A DNA stretch of 23,715 bases from Chrysochromulina parva (taxonomy: Eukaryota; Haptophyta; Prymnesiales; Chrysochromulinaceae): assembly GCA_002887195.1 (NCBI GenBank), contig PJAB01000564.1, forward strand, positions 1-23,715, read 5' to 3'. The notes under the pieces were generated by a model. The model was not told the origin of the DNA and did no database searches. It worked only from the letters and a program-made list of their open reading frames with translations. Of the stretch, positions 15,901 through 23,715 are shown piece after piece; the stretch's first letter is position 1; every line of letters starts with the position of its first letter. The position numbers and the translations under genes were made by a program.

Positions 15901-18900
15901 GACGCCGCTGTGGCGGAGGTGGCTGCCGAGGCCGCGGCCGCCGCCGAGACCGCCGCCGCCGCCGCCGCCGCCGCAGCTGCAGCCGAATGCGGCACGCGAC
16001 GCTACACCTGGCGCAGCGGCACCAATCGCAGCGGCACCCAGCGCTCGGGCACCCAACGCTCCGCTGGCCTCCCCACGCCCGGGCGCGCGAGCCTGCAAGG
16101 GGGAGGCCCGCAAGGGGCCCCGAGCGCACCGGTCGCCGTCTCCGCTGAGGCCAACCGATTCTGCGCCTACGTCCCGTCAAGCCGCGGTCGACTCTCAAGC
16201 AGGCGCCCAAGCAGCGCCATCCCCTCGACGCGCCGCTCAGATGCGTCGAGCTTCTCGTTTGGCTCGAGCCGGCCACTCAGCCGCTCCCCGGGCCGCTCGA
16301 CGTCGCGCACGCTGAGCGCGAGCCAGCGCTCTCGCGAGGGCCTCGCACGGCAGGCCGAGTCGCATGCCTTGACCCCCGAGGAGGCCGCGGCCGAGGCTCT
16401 GCGCGCCAAGTCACGTGCCGAGAGCGGCCTCAAGCGCATCGACGCCGCCCTCCGAAAGCTCCTTGACCGCCACCAACCCCACGGCGGCAAGGGCGCCCAC
16501 AAGGGTGCCGACAAGGGCGTGATCCCGTCGCCCAAGGCTCCGCTGCCCATCGCGGGGATCGCTGCTGCTGCAAGGCTCCTTGCTGGTGCGGGCGGAACGA
16601 GTGTGTTCGAATCCGCACACCTCGAATGCACCGAGGCGCCCCGCGTTCACTTCCTCGAGACCGGGCTCGAGCGAAGGGTGCGCAATGAGCCGCCAGGCGT
16701 TCCCCAGGGGATCCGCCGCGCCGCCGCCCTCTCACCGGCGTCGCCCGAGGTGGCGTCGCCTGGTTACCATCCCTGGACCCTCGCGGGCCTTGTGCAGGCG
16801 GACTCGCTCGTCGCCCTCGCCGCCGCGCCCGCTACCGCTGTCGTCGGGGGGGGCGCCGCGCCCGCCGCGCCCGCCGCGCCCGCCTCCCCTGGTTCGCTAG
16901 GCCTAGCCGGCTCGCCCTCTGTGGCCGGGTGCACCAAGGAGGTCGCCGCGAGGCCGCCCGAGTTCCATCTGATCGGCACGCGGTGCGTGCAGCGGACGCT
17001 CCCCCCGCGCAACCCGGCCGATGACCAGGTGCACTTGCGCCCTCAGCACAACGTGGCGCTCGAGGCGCGCCGGCGGGAGCGGCTGGCCGGTGAGCTGCTC
17101 GCCAGCTCTGAGCTCGAGGCCCCTTTGCATGCGCGCCAGATGTACAATCGGGCGGGCGGCGACGCACCGCTGCCACGCCCGCCCGTCTGGATGGACTCGC
17201 AAGCGAAGTTGCGCAAAGCACTTGCCTCCGAGAACGCTCAAGAAGCCATGCGTGCGCGTCGGAAGCGACGGCTTGCGGAGGCGGCCTCCCATACGGCGGG
17301 CCAGGTGACCCGTGCGCAGCGCCTCTCACGCCACGTGCACTCGGCGGCGCGCCGGGCGCTCGAGTTCTTGGTGGCGGCAGGTGCGGCGATCTTCCGGTGG
17401 CTCTTCGACTTCTTCTGGACAGATGGGCTCGATGCGATTGAGGCGCGCCACGCCGAAAGGGAAGTAGCCGCCGTCGCCAAGCGCGGCTGCGCCACCGATC
17501 GCAGCTTCAACGGGCGCAGCTTCAACGGGCGCAGCTCGTTTGGGCGCACGGTCGCGACTGCCTCGGCCATTGGCTCCTTCCACAAGCGCATGGTGGCGCT
17601 CGGCCGGGCTTCGCGAGCCGAGCGTGAGGGGAGAGCCGAGCGTGAGGGGAGAGCCGAGCGTGAGGGGAGCGGCGTGGGCCTTGGCGGCAGTTCGAGTGCG
17701 CTTTCGCTGGCCAGACTCCGCCATGCCCTGATTGGTGGTCGCCGGGGAAGCCTGTTCGGTCGCCTTTCTCATGCTCGTGGTCGGCTCACTTCGCGTGCGC
17801 CCTCGCGGCTGCCGCACTGGCTCGGGCGGCCGGGCGCGCCGGTAGGCGCAGCAGGTGCGGCGACGGCAGATCGTGGGGTCGACATGCGCCTCTTCGGGCG
17901 CGATCTACATGAGCACGAGCCTGCGGTGCGGGAAGCAATGGCCGAGCTCTCCTTGACACAGCCGCCACCCGCCCGCGGCGCGTGCACACGGTTGGCCTGC
18001 ACACGGTTGGCCGGCGCGGCCCTCGGAGGCGCTGTGGCGAGCACGGCCGCGGATGAGCTGGAGCTGGCAGCGGAGGCTCGGCAGCAAGCACGTACCAACC
18101 GGTCGCTTGGCATGGAGCTTCGCGAGCTCGCGGCCGAGCGGCGGGAGCTCCGCGACGAGATCGCACAGCGTCGTCGACGCTCCCTCGCCCTCCGCGCCGG
18201 CGGATCCCCACAGCTGCCCAGGGATCCCCACAGTGGCAGCGGATCCTTCGTCGGCGCGAACGGCAGCAGCTTCGCAAGGCGGCTGCCGGTGCTTGGCTTG
18301 TCGGCGCTCTCACCGGCCCAGGCAAGTGAAGAGGCGCTCGAGCATCTCTTGGATCGGCTGCACACGGTTGACACGCGACTGCAGCTGGTTGTCGTCCAGA
18401 TTGCCTCCCAAGGTGCGCGCGAGGCCGGGCCCATCGCCCTTCCCACTTCCCCACTACATTCTCCCAACCCACCTCCCAAACACCCCTCCCCCCTCCCCCC
18501 CTCCCCTCCTCCCTTCAGCCATGCTGGCCAAGGAGATGGCCAAGCACCTCGAGCTCGACACATTCCTCATCCAGTATGGACTCTCCCGACCGAACGCCCG
18601 CGCCTGCGCCCCGTCCAGACTCGCGCCGTCCAGACGCCCCGTCCAGACTCGTTCACACTGCGCCCCGCCCAGACTCGCGCCTAGCTCGCGCTGGGCAGTC
18701 GCGCAGCGGACGGCGCCCCTCGCCGCCAACGCGGCTAACACGGCCGAGACGCTCGCCGCCGAGGCCGCTGGGGTGGACGCGGCCGTGGGCTCGCACCGGC
18801 GTCGGCAGCGCTGGCATGCGGCGTGGAAGGCGCTGCCGGCGATCGTGCTCGTTGCGCTCATTGCGGGCGGCGGCGTGGCCACTTCGATACTCTCACTCTG

Positions 18901-19816
18901 GGTTCGCCCCGACGGCGTCGCTCCGTTGGATTGGCTCGTGGCCGTTGGTACGGGCCTCGTCGTGAGCTTGTTGATCATCGAGCCCGGCCTCGCCGCCCGC
19001 GCCCACCTGCGCCGCACGCACCGCGACCTCCAACGGTACCAGCGCGATCGGAGTGCTGAGGCGGAGCGGGCTCAGGCCGAGCGGCGGGCGGAGCGTGACG
19101 AGGTTATGGCGCGGCGGCTCACTCGGATGGGTGCCGCTGCCTACGCCGAGGAGGCGACGGAGGCGCATAGGGCACGCGAGCGCGCGAGAGAGGCGGCGAG
19201 GGCCGAGGCTGCCCGCCATGCCACCGAACGGCGCACCCTCGCCATCGGCTCCGCGCTCGCGCTCCCTGCGCTCCCTGCGCCCAGCTCCGCGCCGCACGCG
19301 CCAGCCGACGCCGCGGCGGAGGAGCTCGCCATGGATGTGCGCTCGCCCTTGACTGCTGTGAACATGAACGCTGTGAGCCCGCGCATCCCTCGGCGGCGAG
19401 GCGGCGAGAGTAGCCGCAGCTACCACAGCTGGCACTCCGACCAATCCAGCCATTACAGTGACGACGAGAGCTTTGGCGCGAGCAGCCACGGCTGCAGCAT
19501 CGATGCGTACAGCCAGTGCAGCGGCAGCCAGTGCAGCGGCAGCCAGTACGATGGCAGCCAGTACGATGGCAGCCGATGTGGCGGCAGGTCTCGTCCAGGC
19601 AGAGCAGGAGGCTCCGCGGGAGGCTCGAGCGGCTCGGAACGGCGCCGGCGCCTCGACTTTGTGGGGAGCGCGGACTCGCACAGCTCGCACAGCTCGCACT
19701 GCTCGCCCCCATTCCCTGGCATGCACAGCAGGCACCAGCGTGGTCGCCACGAGAGCCGCGGCAGGAGGCACTATTCCACCGACTCCAGCATCGCGGACGA
19801 CAGCCTCGGTGCATAG
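12982..19816 (+). CDS. Giant low-complexity membrane protein with W-repeat helices, unknown function
   Basis: Exon 1 is 12982-18412 and exon 2 is 18519-19816. The intron (18413-18518, 106 nt, phase 1, CAAG/GTGCGC ... long C/T tract ... CTTCAG) joins ...VVQIASQ to AMLAKEMAKHLELDTFLIQ. The product has 2242 residues. Hydrophobic segments lie at about 14-35, 104-126 and 131-153, and again near the C terminus at about 1917-1938 and 1948-1965 (PAIVLVALIAGGGVATSILS and WLVAVGTGLVVSLLIIEPG). The protein is therefore anchored at both ends around a roughly 1700-residue hydrophilic part. Residues 190-390 show helical units with a spaced tryptophan (VLRSWQRVARQ, VLRGWRAACAA, WALATWVASLHL, GLRAWAEAVELL) reminiscent of Sfi1-type centrin-binding repeats. 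The middle is disordered, with SFGR-type repeats, poly-Ala and Arg/Glu-rich coiled coils. The tail is Ser/His/Gln-rich. No catalytic domain was recognised. Codon phase and the splice-linked frames make it a real gene. Confidence 0.75.
15062..15133 (+). repeat. 36-bp in-frame tandem repeat, two copies
   Basis: Units 15062-15097 and 15098-15133 differ at one base (GGCCGA against GGTCGA) and encode a 12-residue unit (ATCPKADPNVTA, then ATCPKVDPNVK). It lies in the hydrophilic centre of the giant protein. Length polymorphism between strains would be expected. Confidence 0.85.
15378..15457 (+). repeat. Repeats encoding S-F-S-F-G-R
   Basis: Two near-identical runs of CTCATTCTCATTCGGGCG encode SFSFGR, each set in the frame of the giant protein (SDSFGRSFSFGRVASDSFSF). 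Related SFxFG and SFNGR motifs recur near residue 1090 and at 17500-17544. Confidence 0.7.
15940..15990 (+). repeat. GCC trinucleotide run (poly-Ala)
   Basis: A GCC/GCN run encodes 11 or more consecutive alanines in the giant protein, preceded by AAAAET. It is a simple repeat prone to slippage. Confidence 0.8.
17500..17544 (+). repeat. 15-bp in-frame tandem repeat, three copies
   Basis: CGCAGCTTCAACGGG occurs at 17500-17514 and 17515-17529, and a diverged third copy (CGCAGCTCGTTTGGG) at 17530-17544. The translation is RSFNG, RSFNG, RSSFG. Confidence 0.85.
17615..17668 (+). repeat. 18-bp in-frame tandem repeat, three copies
   Basis: GAGCCGAGCGTGAGGGGA occurs at 17615-17632, 17633-17650 and 17651-17668, all exact. 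It encodes RAEREG three times, a charged helical extension of the giant protein. Confidence 0.9.
18413..18518 (+). other. GT-AG intron with long C/T tract in the giant gene
   Basis: The donor is CAAG/GTGCGCGC and the acceptor CCCTTCAG/CC. About 75 bases of the 106 are almost pure C/T with short CCTCCC repeats. The preceding frame degenerates to poly-Pro within the intron while the new frame starts with a regular helix, which supports the splice. Confidence 0.8.
19511..19585 (+). repeat. 15-bp tandem repeats encoding SQCSG/SQYDG
   Basis: AGCCAGTGCAGCGGC occurs twice (19511-19540), AGCCAGTACGATGGC twice (19541-19570), and a diverged unit follows (19571-19585). The product is a Ser/Gln/Gly-rich tail near the C terminus of the giant protein. 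Confidence 0.85.
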
Positions 19817-20126
19817 ACTAGATTCACAAGATGCGTACGGATGATCACAATGCCAAATAATGTGAAATGTCAACATCCGTTTGCGTTTCTCTAACTAATC
19901 GCGAATAGTGACGTGCGTCATCATTGACGTCTGTCGACTTGAGTGTATCAGGGGGGGACATCGTCTGCGCCTCCCACGGCGTGTCTCCACGGGACCGGTG
20001 GGTGTGTGTCTTGGCCAAAAATAACGTGAACGTGAAGGGGGGAACAAGATGTGTATTCACAGCTAAGTTTTGCCTGCGAACCAGACCCCAGCCGGTTCTT
20101 CTGAACCTTCGTCTGCGATATTGAGG
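19817..20126 (+). other. Intergenic region and promoter of the receiver-domain gene
   Basis: These 310 bases lie between the giant gene and the receiver-domain gene. They contain a TGACGTG-type element pair (see 19909-19930) and a G run at 20036-20042. No reading frame with content is present. The following frame is open from 20070 through a TTG, but the first ATG is at 20127. Confidence 0.4.
19909..19930 (+). promoter_or_regulatory. Paired TGACGT elements upstream of the receiver-domain gene
   Basis: TGACGTGCGTCA (19909-19920, inverted TGACG arms with 2-base spacing) is followed by TGACGT (19925-19930). TGACG(T) is the core of bZIP sites. Both lie about 200 bases upstream of the ATG at 20127. 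Function is inferred from the motif alone. Confidence 0.25.
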
Positions 20127-23100
20127 ATGATCGACAACGACGGCATACCTCCGCTGCCAAACTACTATCCAACGGAGCCATCATCCATCCCACGATCCAC
20201 GCAGGCGACGTGGCTCGACCGGCCCTCGACGCCGCTCGTGCATGCCGACGTCTTCATGCGCCGGCGCAACTTCGTCACCTCGGACCTGCACGTGCTGCTT
20301 GTGACGACGGACAAGGCGGAGCGACAGCGGATGAAGGTGGAGCTGGGTGGGCTGCACTACTCGACCACGGCCGTGTCCTCGGGCAAGGTCGCACAGGCGA
20401 TGTTGAGCGAGCGCGGCGGCGAGTTCCATCTGGTGATGATCTCGGCAGCACTGAATGGCGAAGGCCTCGATTGCCTAGGACTGCTTGCGTGGATTCGAGA
20501 CGTGCCGGCATTGCGCGAAGTGTCGCTCATCGTGCTCGGCTCCTTCTCCGTTGAGCCGGCGAACGCAATCGCGCTCATCAAGGCTGGTGCGACCGACATT
20601 CTGACGCGGCCGGTCGCGGTCGAGGCGCTCATGCGACTCCGGCATGCGGTCGGCACGTCGCAGTCGCTCACGCAGCAGCGCGCGCACCGGCGCGAGGAGG
20701 GCGGCGCGCGGCTCGTCACGCAGTACATAATGCGCAAGGAGCGCGAAGGGCGGGCCGAGGGCCTGCCTCCCTCGGTGCTCATGGGCGGCGCCGAGCGGCG
20801 CGACGGGAGCGAGCCGCCGAGACCGAGCGTGAGATCGAACGCGCTGCTGGGCGAGGTGACCGTGACCGTGCTGCTGATGCAGCGCGAGAGCCGTAAGTCG
20901 GCCGAACTGCCCGCCCTCCTGAGCGAGTGCGGCTACCAAGTCAAGGTGGCGCGCACCAAGCACGAGGTCCTCAAGCAGCTCACTTCGCGCCACGCGAGCT
21001 GGTCACTGCTGTGCATCGACTACGGCTCCGAGCACGCGCCCACGCTGCACCCGGGCCAGGCGGACTTTGGCGGGCAGGTGGCATTCGTGCTCCGCGAGAT
21101 GGCGAGCCGGCAGCTGCTCGTGCCGACAGTCGCCTTCCAGGAGGAAGCCACGACCGACCGCGTCGTGCGCACGATGCGTGCGGGGCTAGCGGAGCTCTAC
21201 CTGCCGCCGTACACGAAGCCAAAGCTACGCGGGCTGCTGCGCTACGTGCTCAAGCCCGCGGAGCTGCGTGAGCTCTCCGAGGAGGCCAAGGCGCTCCACG
21301 CAGTCCAGCAGTCGACCTCGTCGTACGGCGGCGGCGGGGCCAGTGGCGGCGGCGGGGCCAGTGGCGGCACGGGCGGTGGCGGTGGCACACCGCCCTCGGC
21401 AGGTGGGGGGGGGGCGGGGGGGGGGGCGGGTCGTCCGCGCCGCGTGTCAACCGAGGGCGGGAGTGTACCGGCGGGCCCCCTCACGCCCGCCGCCACCTTT
21501 GCTATCGCGCGGATGGAGTCAGTACGCGCCGTCTCGCCGCCCCGGCACCATGAGAGGCGTACCCTGCAGATGCTCTCGCTCTCCCGCGTCGAACGCGAGG
21601 TCGCGGCAGCGGCGAACCGGCTCGCGACGATGGACATGGGCGAGGGTGGCGAGAGCCTCACGCAGACCGCCTCCAACCGGCGCGCGGCTCGGGAAGAGCT
21701 CGCCAGACGCACCAAGGCCACCGCCAACGACGAGAACGACGAGAAGCTGCACGCATCACGCGAGGCCATCGACGCGTACGCACGCGCCGCGGAAGGGGCG
21801 AAGCGCAACGCGGTTCGGCTGGCCGCAGTGCTCGAGCGCGAGGTGGCCATGGGAAACGCGGGCCGCTCGCGCGACATACTCGAGCAGAGGTGCGCCGCCG
21901 CCCTCTGTTCAGTCGCCGCCGCGCGTACCCTCGACTCGCGTTGCCTCGCGTTGCCTCACGTTGCCTCTCCTCGTTTTGCATGGTCGCATCCCACATCGCC
22001 GATGTGGTCATGTGGCCATGTGGCCATGTGGCCATGTGGTCGCATCCCACATCGCCTCGCCGCCTGCTCCCACATGACCACATGCTGCTCCACACGACAT
22101 GACCACATGCTCCACATGATGTGCCGCGTGCGCGCGCAGGGTGTCGGCTGCGAACGCGGCGGCGGCGGCGCTTCAGAACAGGTGTGCGCGGCTCGAATGG
22201 CGAGCGCGCCAAGAGGGGCGCCAGCAGGCAGGCTCGCCTACACCGAGCGTCGGCGCCGAGCGCGAGGAGGCGCCGCCGCCGCCCGCTGAGACTGACGCCG
22301 ACTACCTCAACGCGCCCGCGCTTGCCGACCTGACCCTCCTCATGGCCCCCCTGTCGGCCCCCACGTCTTACGAAGCGCCGCGGCCCGCAACAGCCGGCGC
22401 GACCCTCGAAGCAGGGCCACGGCCACCGCCGCTGCTCGTCGGCGGCGAGGGGGCTGCTTCGGCGCCAGGTAGCGCCAGTGCTGCCGTGCTGTCGATCCCG
22501 ACAGGCACGAGCCTCGGTGCTTCGGCTTCGCTTCCATCGCTCTCGATGTCTTCCGAGTGGGAGCGTGTGCCTCGAGCCGTTGCGGGCGTCGTTGAGGATG
22601 TGCACGAGGGCGCACGATCCGAGTCAAGCAGCTTCCGCCGCGCGAGCCCCGGCCGACGCCGCCCCCGAGATGTTCCCCACAGCCGAGACGTTCCCCCGAT
22701 GAGCCCCGGCCGGCCCGGTGCTCGTGGCGGCGCCCTCACGGTCGGCGCCGAGCCAGCAGGGCCGGCCGCACTGTTCCACAACAGCCGACGCATCCAGCTG
22801 CTCGCGTGGCGCGACTCGATGCGACTCGCCGAGAGCCAGGCCGCCTCGACGCGCGCCGAGTTCGAAGTTGAACACGAGCGGCTGAGGGCCGCCGCCGCCG
22901 CCCCTCCGGCTGCCAGCGTTCCTCCTGCTGTCACTGCTGGCGGTGGCGGCGTGAACGCAGCGTCGCCGGCGCCGATGGCCACTGCGCCACTTAGCGTCCC
23001 CATGTTCTCGCCGCACAAGGCTCTACTCGAGCGCTCCCTCAGGCATGCGGCTCGCTGTACTCGCGCTTGCTCCGAGCCTTGCAAGCTGCGATCTTGTCCT

Positions 23101-23323
23101 CACCTCCCACATGCTCGCTGATTTCATGCTGATTGCCGCGCTGATTGCATGCCAATTGCAAGCTGCGATCTTGTCCACTCTCATCCCGCCTCCTGTCCGC
23201 TCGCTCACGCCTTGCAGGGCGAGCAATGGCGCGGCGATGGCGGCGCTCGCGCACGCGCAGAGGTCGACGACCGTGCGCGTGCCTACTGCGCGCCCAGGCG
23301 CTCCGCCTTCATGCGTCAAGTAG
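20127..23323 (+). CDS. Protein with two degenerate response-regulator receiver domains
   Basis: Exon 1 is 20127-21889 and exon 2 starts at 22140. The intron 21890-22139 (GTGCGC...GCGCAG, phase 2) joins DILEQ-R to VSAANAAAAALQNRCARLEW and continues a coiled coil, which supports it. Receiver 1 (residues about 54-175: LHVLLVTTDKAERQRM ... HLVMISAALNGEG ... LIVLGSF ... DILTRPV) has Ser where the phospho-accepting Asp should be and Arg for the invariant Lys. Receiver 2 (about 243-376: VTVLLMQRES ... SLLCIDYGSE ... LVPTVAFQ ... LYLPPYTKPK) keeps an Asp (298) but not the Lys. A Gly-rich linker, a helical coiled coil (about 470-630) and a Ser/Pro/Ala-rich tail follow. Exon 2 can read to TGA at 23121 (914 residues). 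A GC-AG intron 23043-23217 (CAG/GCATGC...TTGCAG/G) would instead give exon 3 to TAG at 23323 (923 residues), which I prefer. The protein is probably a signalling scaffold, not a phosphorelay output. Confidence 0.7.
21405..21430 (+). repeat. Poly-G tract in the Gly-rich linker
   Basis: G10, C, G11, C, G3 at 21405-21430 within the coding sequence of the receiver protein encodes Gly/Ala. Together with flanking GGTGGC runs it could form G-quadruplexes on the coding strand, and it is a likely place for sequencing or replication indels. Confidence 0.8.
22002..22083. repeat. Intronic inverted repeat with CATGTGGC tandem units
   Basis: ATGTGGTCATGTGG (22002-22015) and CCACATGACCACAT (22070-22083) are perfect 14-bp inverted arms. 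The interval contains a CCATGTGG tandem repeat (about 22014-22036). A 20-base direct repeat, TGGTCGCATCCCACATCGCC, lies at 21981-22000, just outside the left arm, and again at 22037-22056 in the loop. All of it is inside the 250-nt intron of the receiver gene. Confidence 0.85.
23043..23217 (+). other. Candidate GC-AG intron with internal duplication
   Basis: Donor CAG/GCATGC and acceptor CGCCTTGCAG/GG, 175 nt, phase 2. Removing it keeps a frame open to TAG at 23323. Inside lie two exact copies of a 21-base sequence starting TTGCAAGCTGCG (23079-23099 and 23156-23176). The alternative donor CTT/GCAAGC at 23081 would give a different, arginine-rich tail. Without splicing the frame stops at 23121. 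Confidence 0.4.
23079..23176. repeat. 21-bp direct repeat, copies 77 bases apart
   Basis: Exact copies at 23079-23099 and 23156-23176 flank a segment containing CATGCTGATTGCC (23125-23137) and CTGATTGCATGC (23141-23152). Both short motifs also occur in the proteasome alpha-5 intron (reverse complements at 3372-3384 and 3380-3391). Confidence 0.85.
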
Positions 23324-23374
23324 CGGCTCTGTAGCGGCTCTGCCCCCCCGTCCATAGCGAAGCCGAAGCAGACG

Positions 23375-23380
23375 TATAAA
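23375..23380 (+). promoter_or_regulatory. Possible TATA box
   Basis: TATAAA in ACGTATAAAGGAG lies 183 bases upstream of the ATG of the last gene. An 11-base duplication (TAGCGGCTCTG twice, about 23321-23342) precedes it. Placement fits a promoter only if the 5' UTR is about 150 bases. Confidence 0.25.
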
Positions 23381-23562
23381 GGAGAGCACACAAGGAGACG
23401 TGGGAGACCCCCTGGGCCTGCCTGCCTGGCGGTGCCATGGCCACTTCACTTGCATCAATCTGGGTGTGGCCCGGCTGTTCACGCTCTCAAATCCCGTCTG
23501 GAACATGGTAGTCAAAAAGTTGTTCCAAAAAAGGCTCTTGTCTCCGGTCCTCTCATTTCACG

Positions 23563-23715
23563 ATGCTACAGAGAATGCGTCCTCGCCCTACAAGTAGCAC
23601 CACGCTGACGAACGTGACGCTCGCCGATCTTGGCGAGCTGCTCCTCCCTATTTTCAACCTGCTTCAGGACGATCAGTGGCGCATCTCTCTCGCGATGGCC
23701 TGTAAGACGCTCTGT
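23563..23715 (+). CDS. 5' end of a gene with an F-box-like N terminus
   Basis: From ATG at 23563 (a second in-frame ATG is at 23575) the frame is open to the window edge, 51 codons. The peptide runs LADLGELLLPIFNLLQDDQW then RISLAMACKTLC. This has the F-box layout: L-x-x-L-x-x-x-L-L-x-x-I-F at the start, then a variable hydrophilic stretch and an R-x-S-L-A-x-x-C-K-x-L/W ending. F-box proteins bind Skp1 in SCF ubiquitin ligases; the C-terminal substrate-binding part would lie beyond the window. With only one domain visible and no downstream sequence the call is moderate. Confidence 0.5.
   Translation, partial: MLQRMRPRPTSSTTLTNVTLADLGELLLPIFNLLQDDQWRISLAMACKTLC

Noticed and set aside
15062..17668. 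Regularly spaced repeats considered as a CRISPR array
   Set aside because: Units are adjacent, in codon phase and without unique spacers, in a eukaryotic coding sequence.
13483..19876. Many minus-strand frames of 150-330 codons under the giant gene
   Set aside because: Stop codons are rare in all frames at this GC content. These frames are Arg/Pro/Ser-rich without motifs, while the plus frame runs 1900 codons and links by a clear intron.
20070..20126. Upstream start of the receiver protein at 20070
   Set aside because: The codon is TTG and the added 19 residues have no conserved look; the first ATG is at 20127.

Overview
The window is nuclear DNA of a eukaryotic alga, most likely a haptophyte of the Emiliania/Chrysochromulina kind. 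It carries core eukaryotic genes (chaperonin CCT beta, 20S proteasome alpha-5, a RAMP4-like ER protein), spliceosomal introns, and very GC-rich, alanine/arginine-rich coding sequence. It also has leucine-rich repeats of the 'TYTAEGITAIADALRVNG' type, which I associate with haptophyte gene families. The taxonomic call is inference from memory of those families. Nothing looks bacterial, viral or plasmid-like. No tRNA, rRNA, CRISPR array or transposase was recognised.

Layout. 1-881 (+) is the 3' half of CCT beta. 1829-2368 (-) holds a small three-exon gene that I reconstruct as a heterotrimeric G-protein gamma-like subunit ending in a CaaX box. 2986-3940 (-) is proteasome alpha-5 in two exons with a GC-AG intron. 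3941-5059 has no complete gene but holds a duplicated LRR gene end, a possible orphan exon and short repeats. 5060-8560 (-) is a long multidomain gene (SAM-like, proline-rich linker, kinase-like without catalytic residues, RING/RBR-like zinc fingers, ankyrin, LRR). It changes reading frame several times and has an in-frame TGA, so it is either decaying, mis-sequenced or unusually spliced. 9299-9691 (-, perhaps to 9878) is a RAMP4/SERP1-like gene, head to head with 9979-10908 (+), a proline-rich protein with an HSP20-like region. 11232-12242 (+) is a one-TM, alanine-rich coiled-coil protein. 12982-19816 (+) is a two-exon gene for a 2242-residue low-complexity membrane protein. 20127-23323 (+) is a protein with two degenerate response-regulator receiver domains, in two or three exons. 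23563-23715 (+) is the start of a gene with an F-box-like N terminus, cut by the window edge.

There is no operon or single pathway here. Themes that recur are protein folding and turnover (CCT beta, PSMA5, RBR-like ligase, F-box-like start, RAMP4) and signalling (G gamma-like, pseudokinase, pseudo-receivers), but this may be chance. Three introns in two genes bear on splice rules: one PSMA5 intron clearly starts with GC, one intron of the receiver gene probably does, and a GT-AG intron in the receiver gene contains a large hairpin. The most valuable observations are the cryptic G-gamma-like gene, which is too finely split for simple ORF calling, the broken multidomain gene, and the double pseudo-receiver protein.
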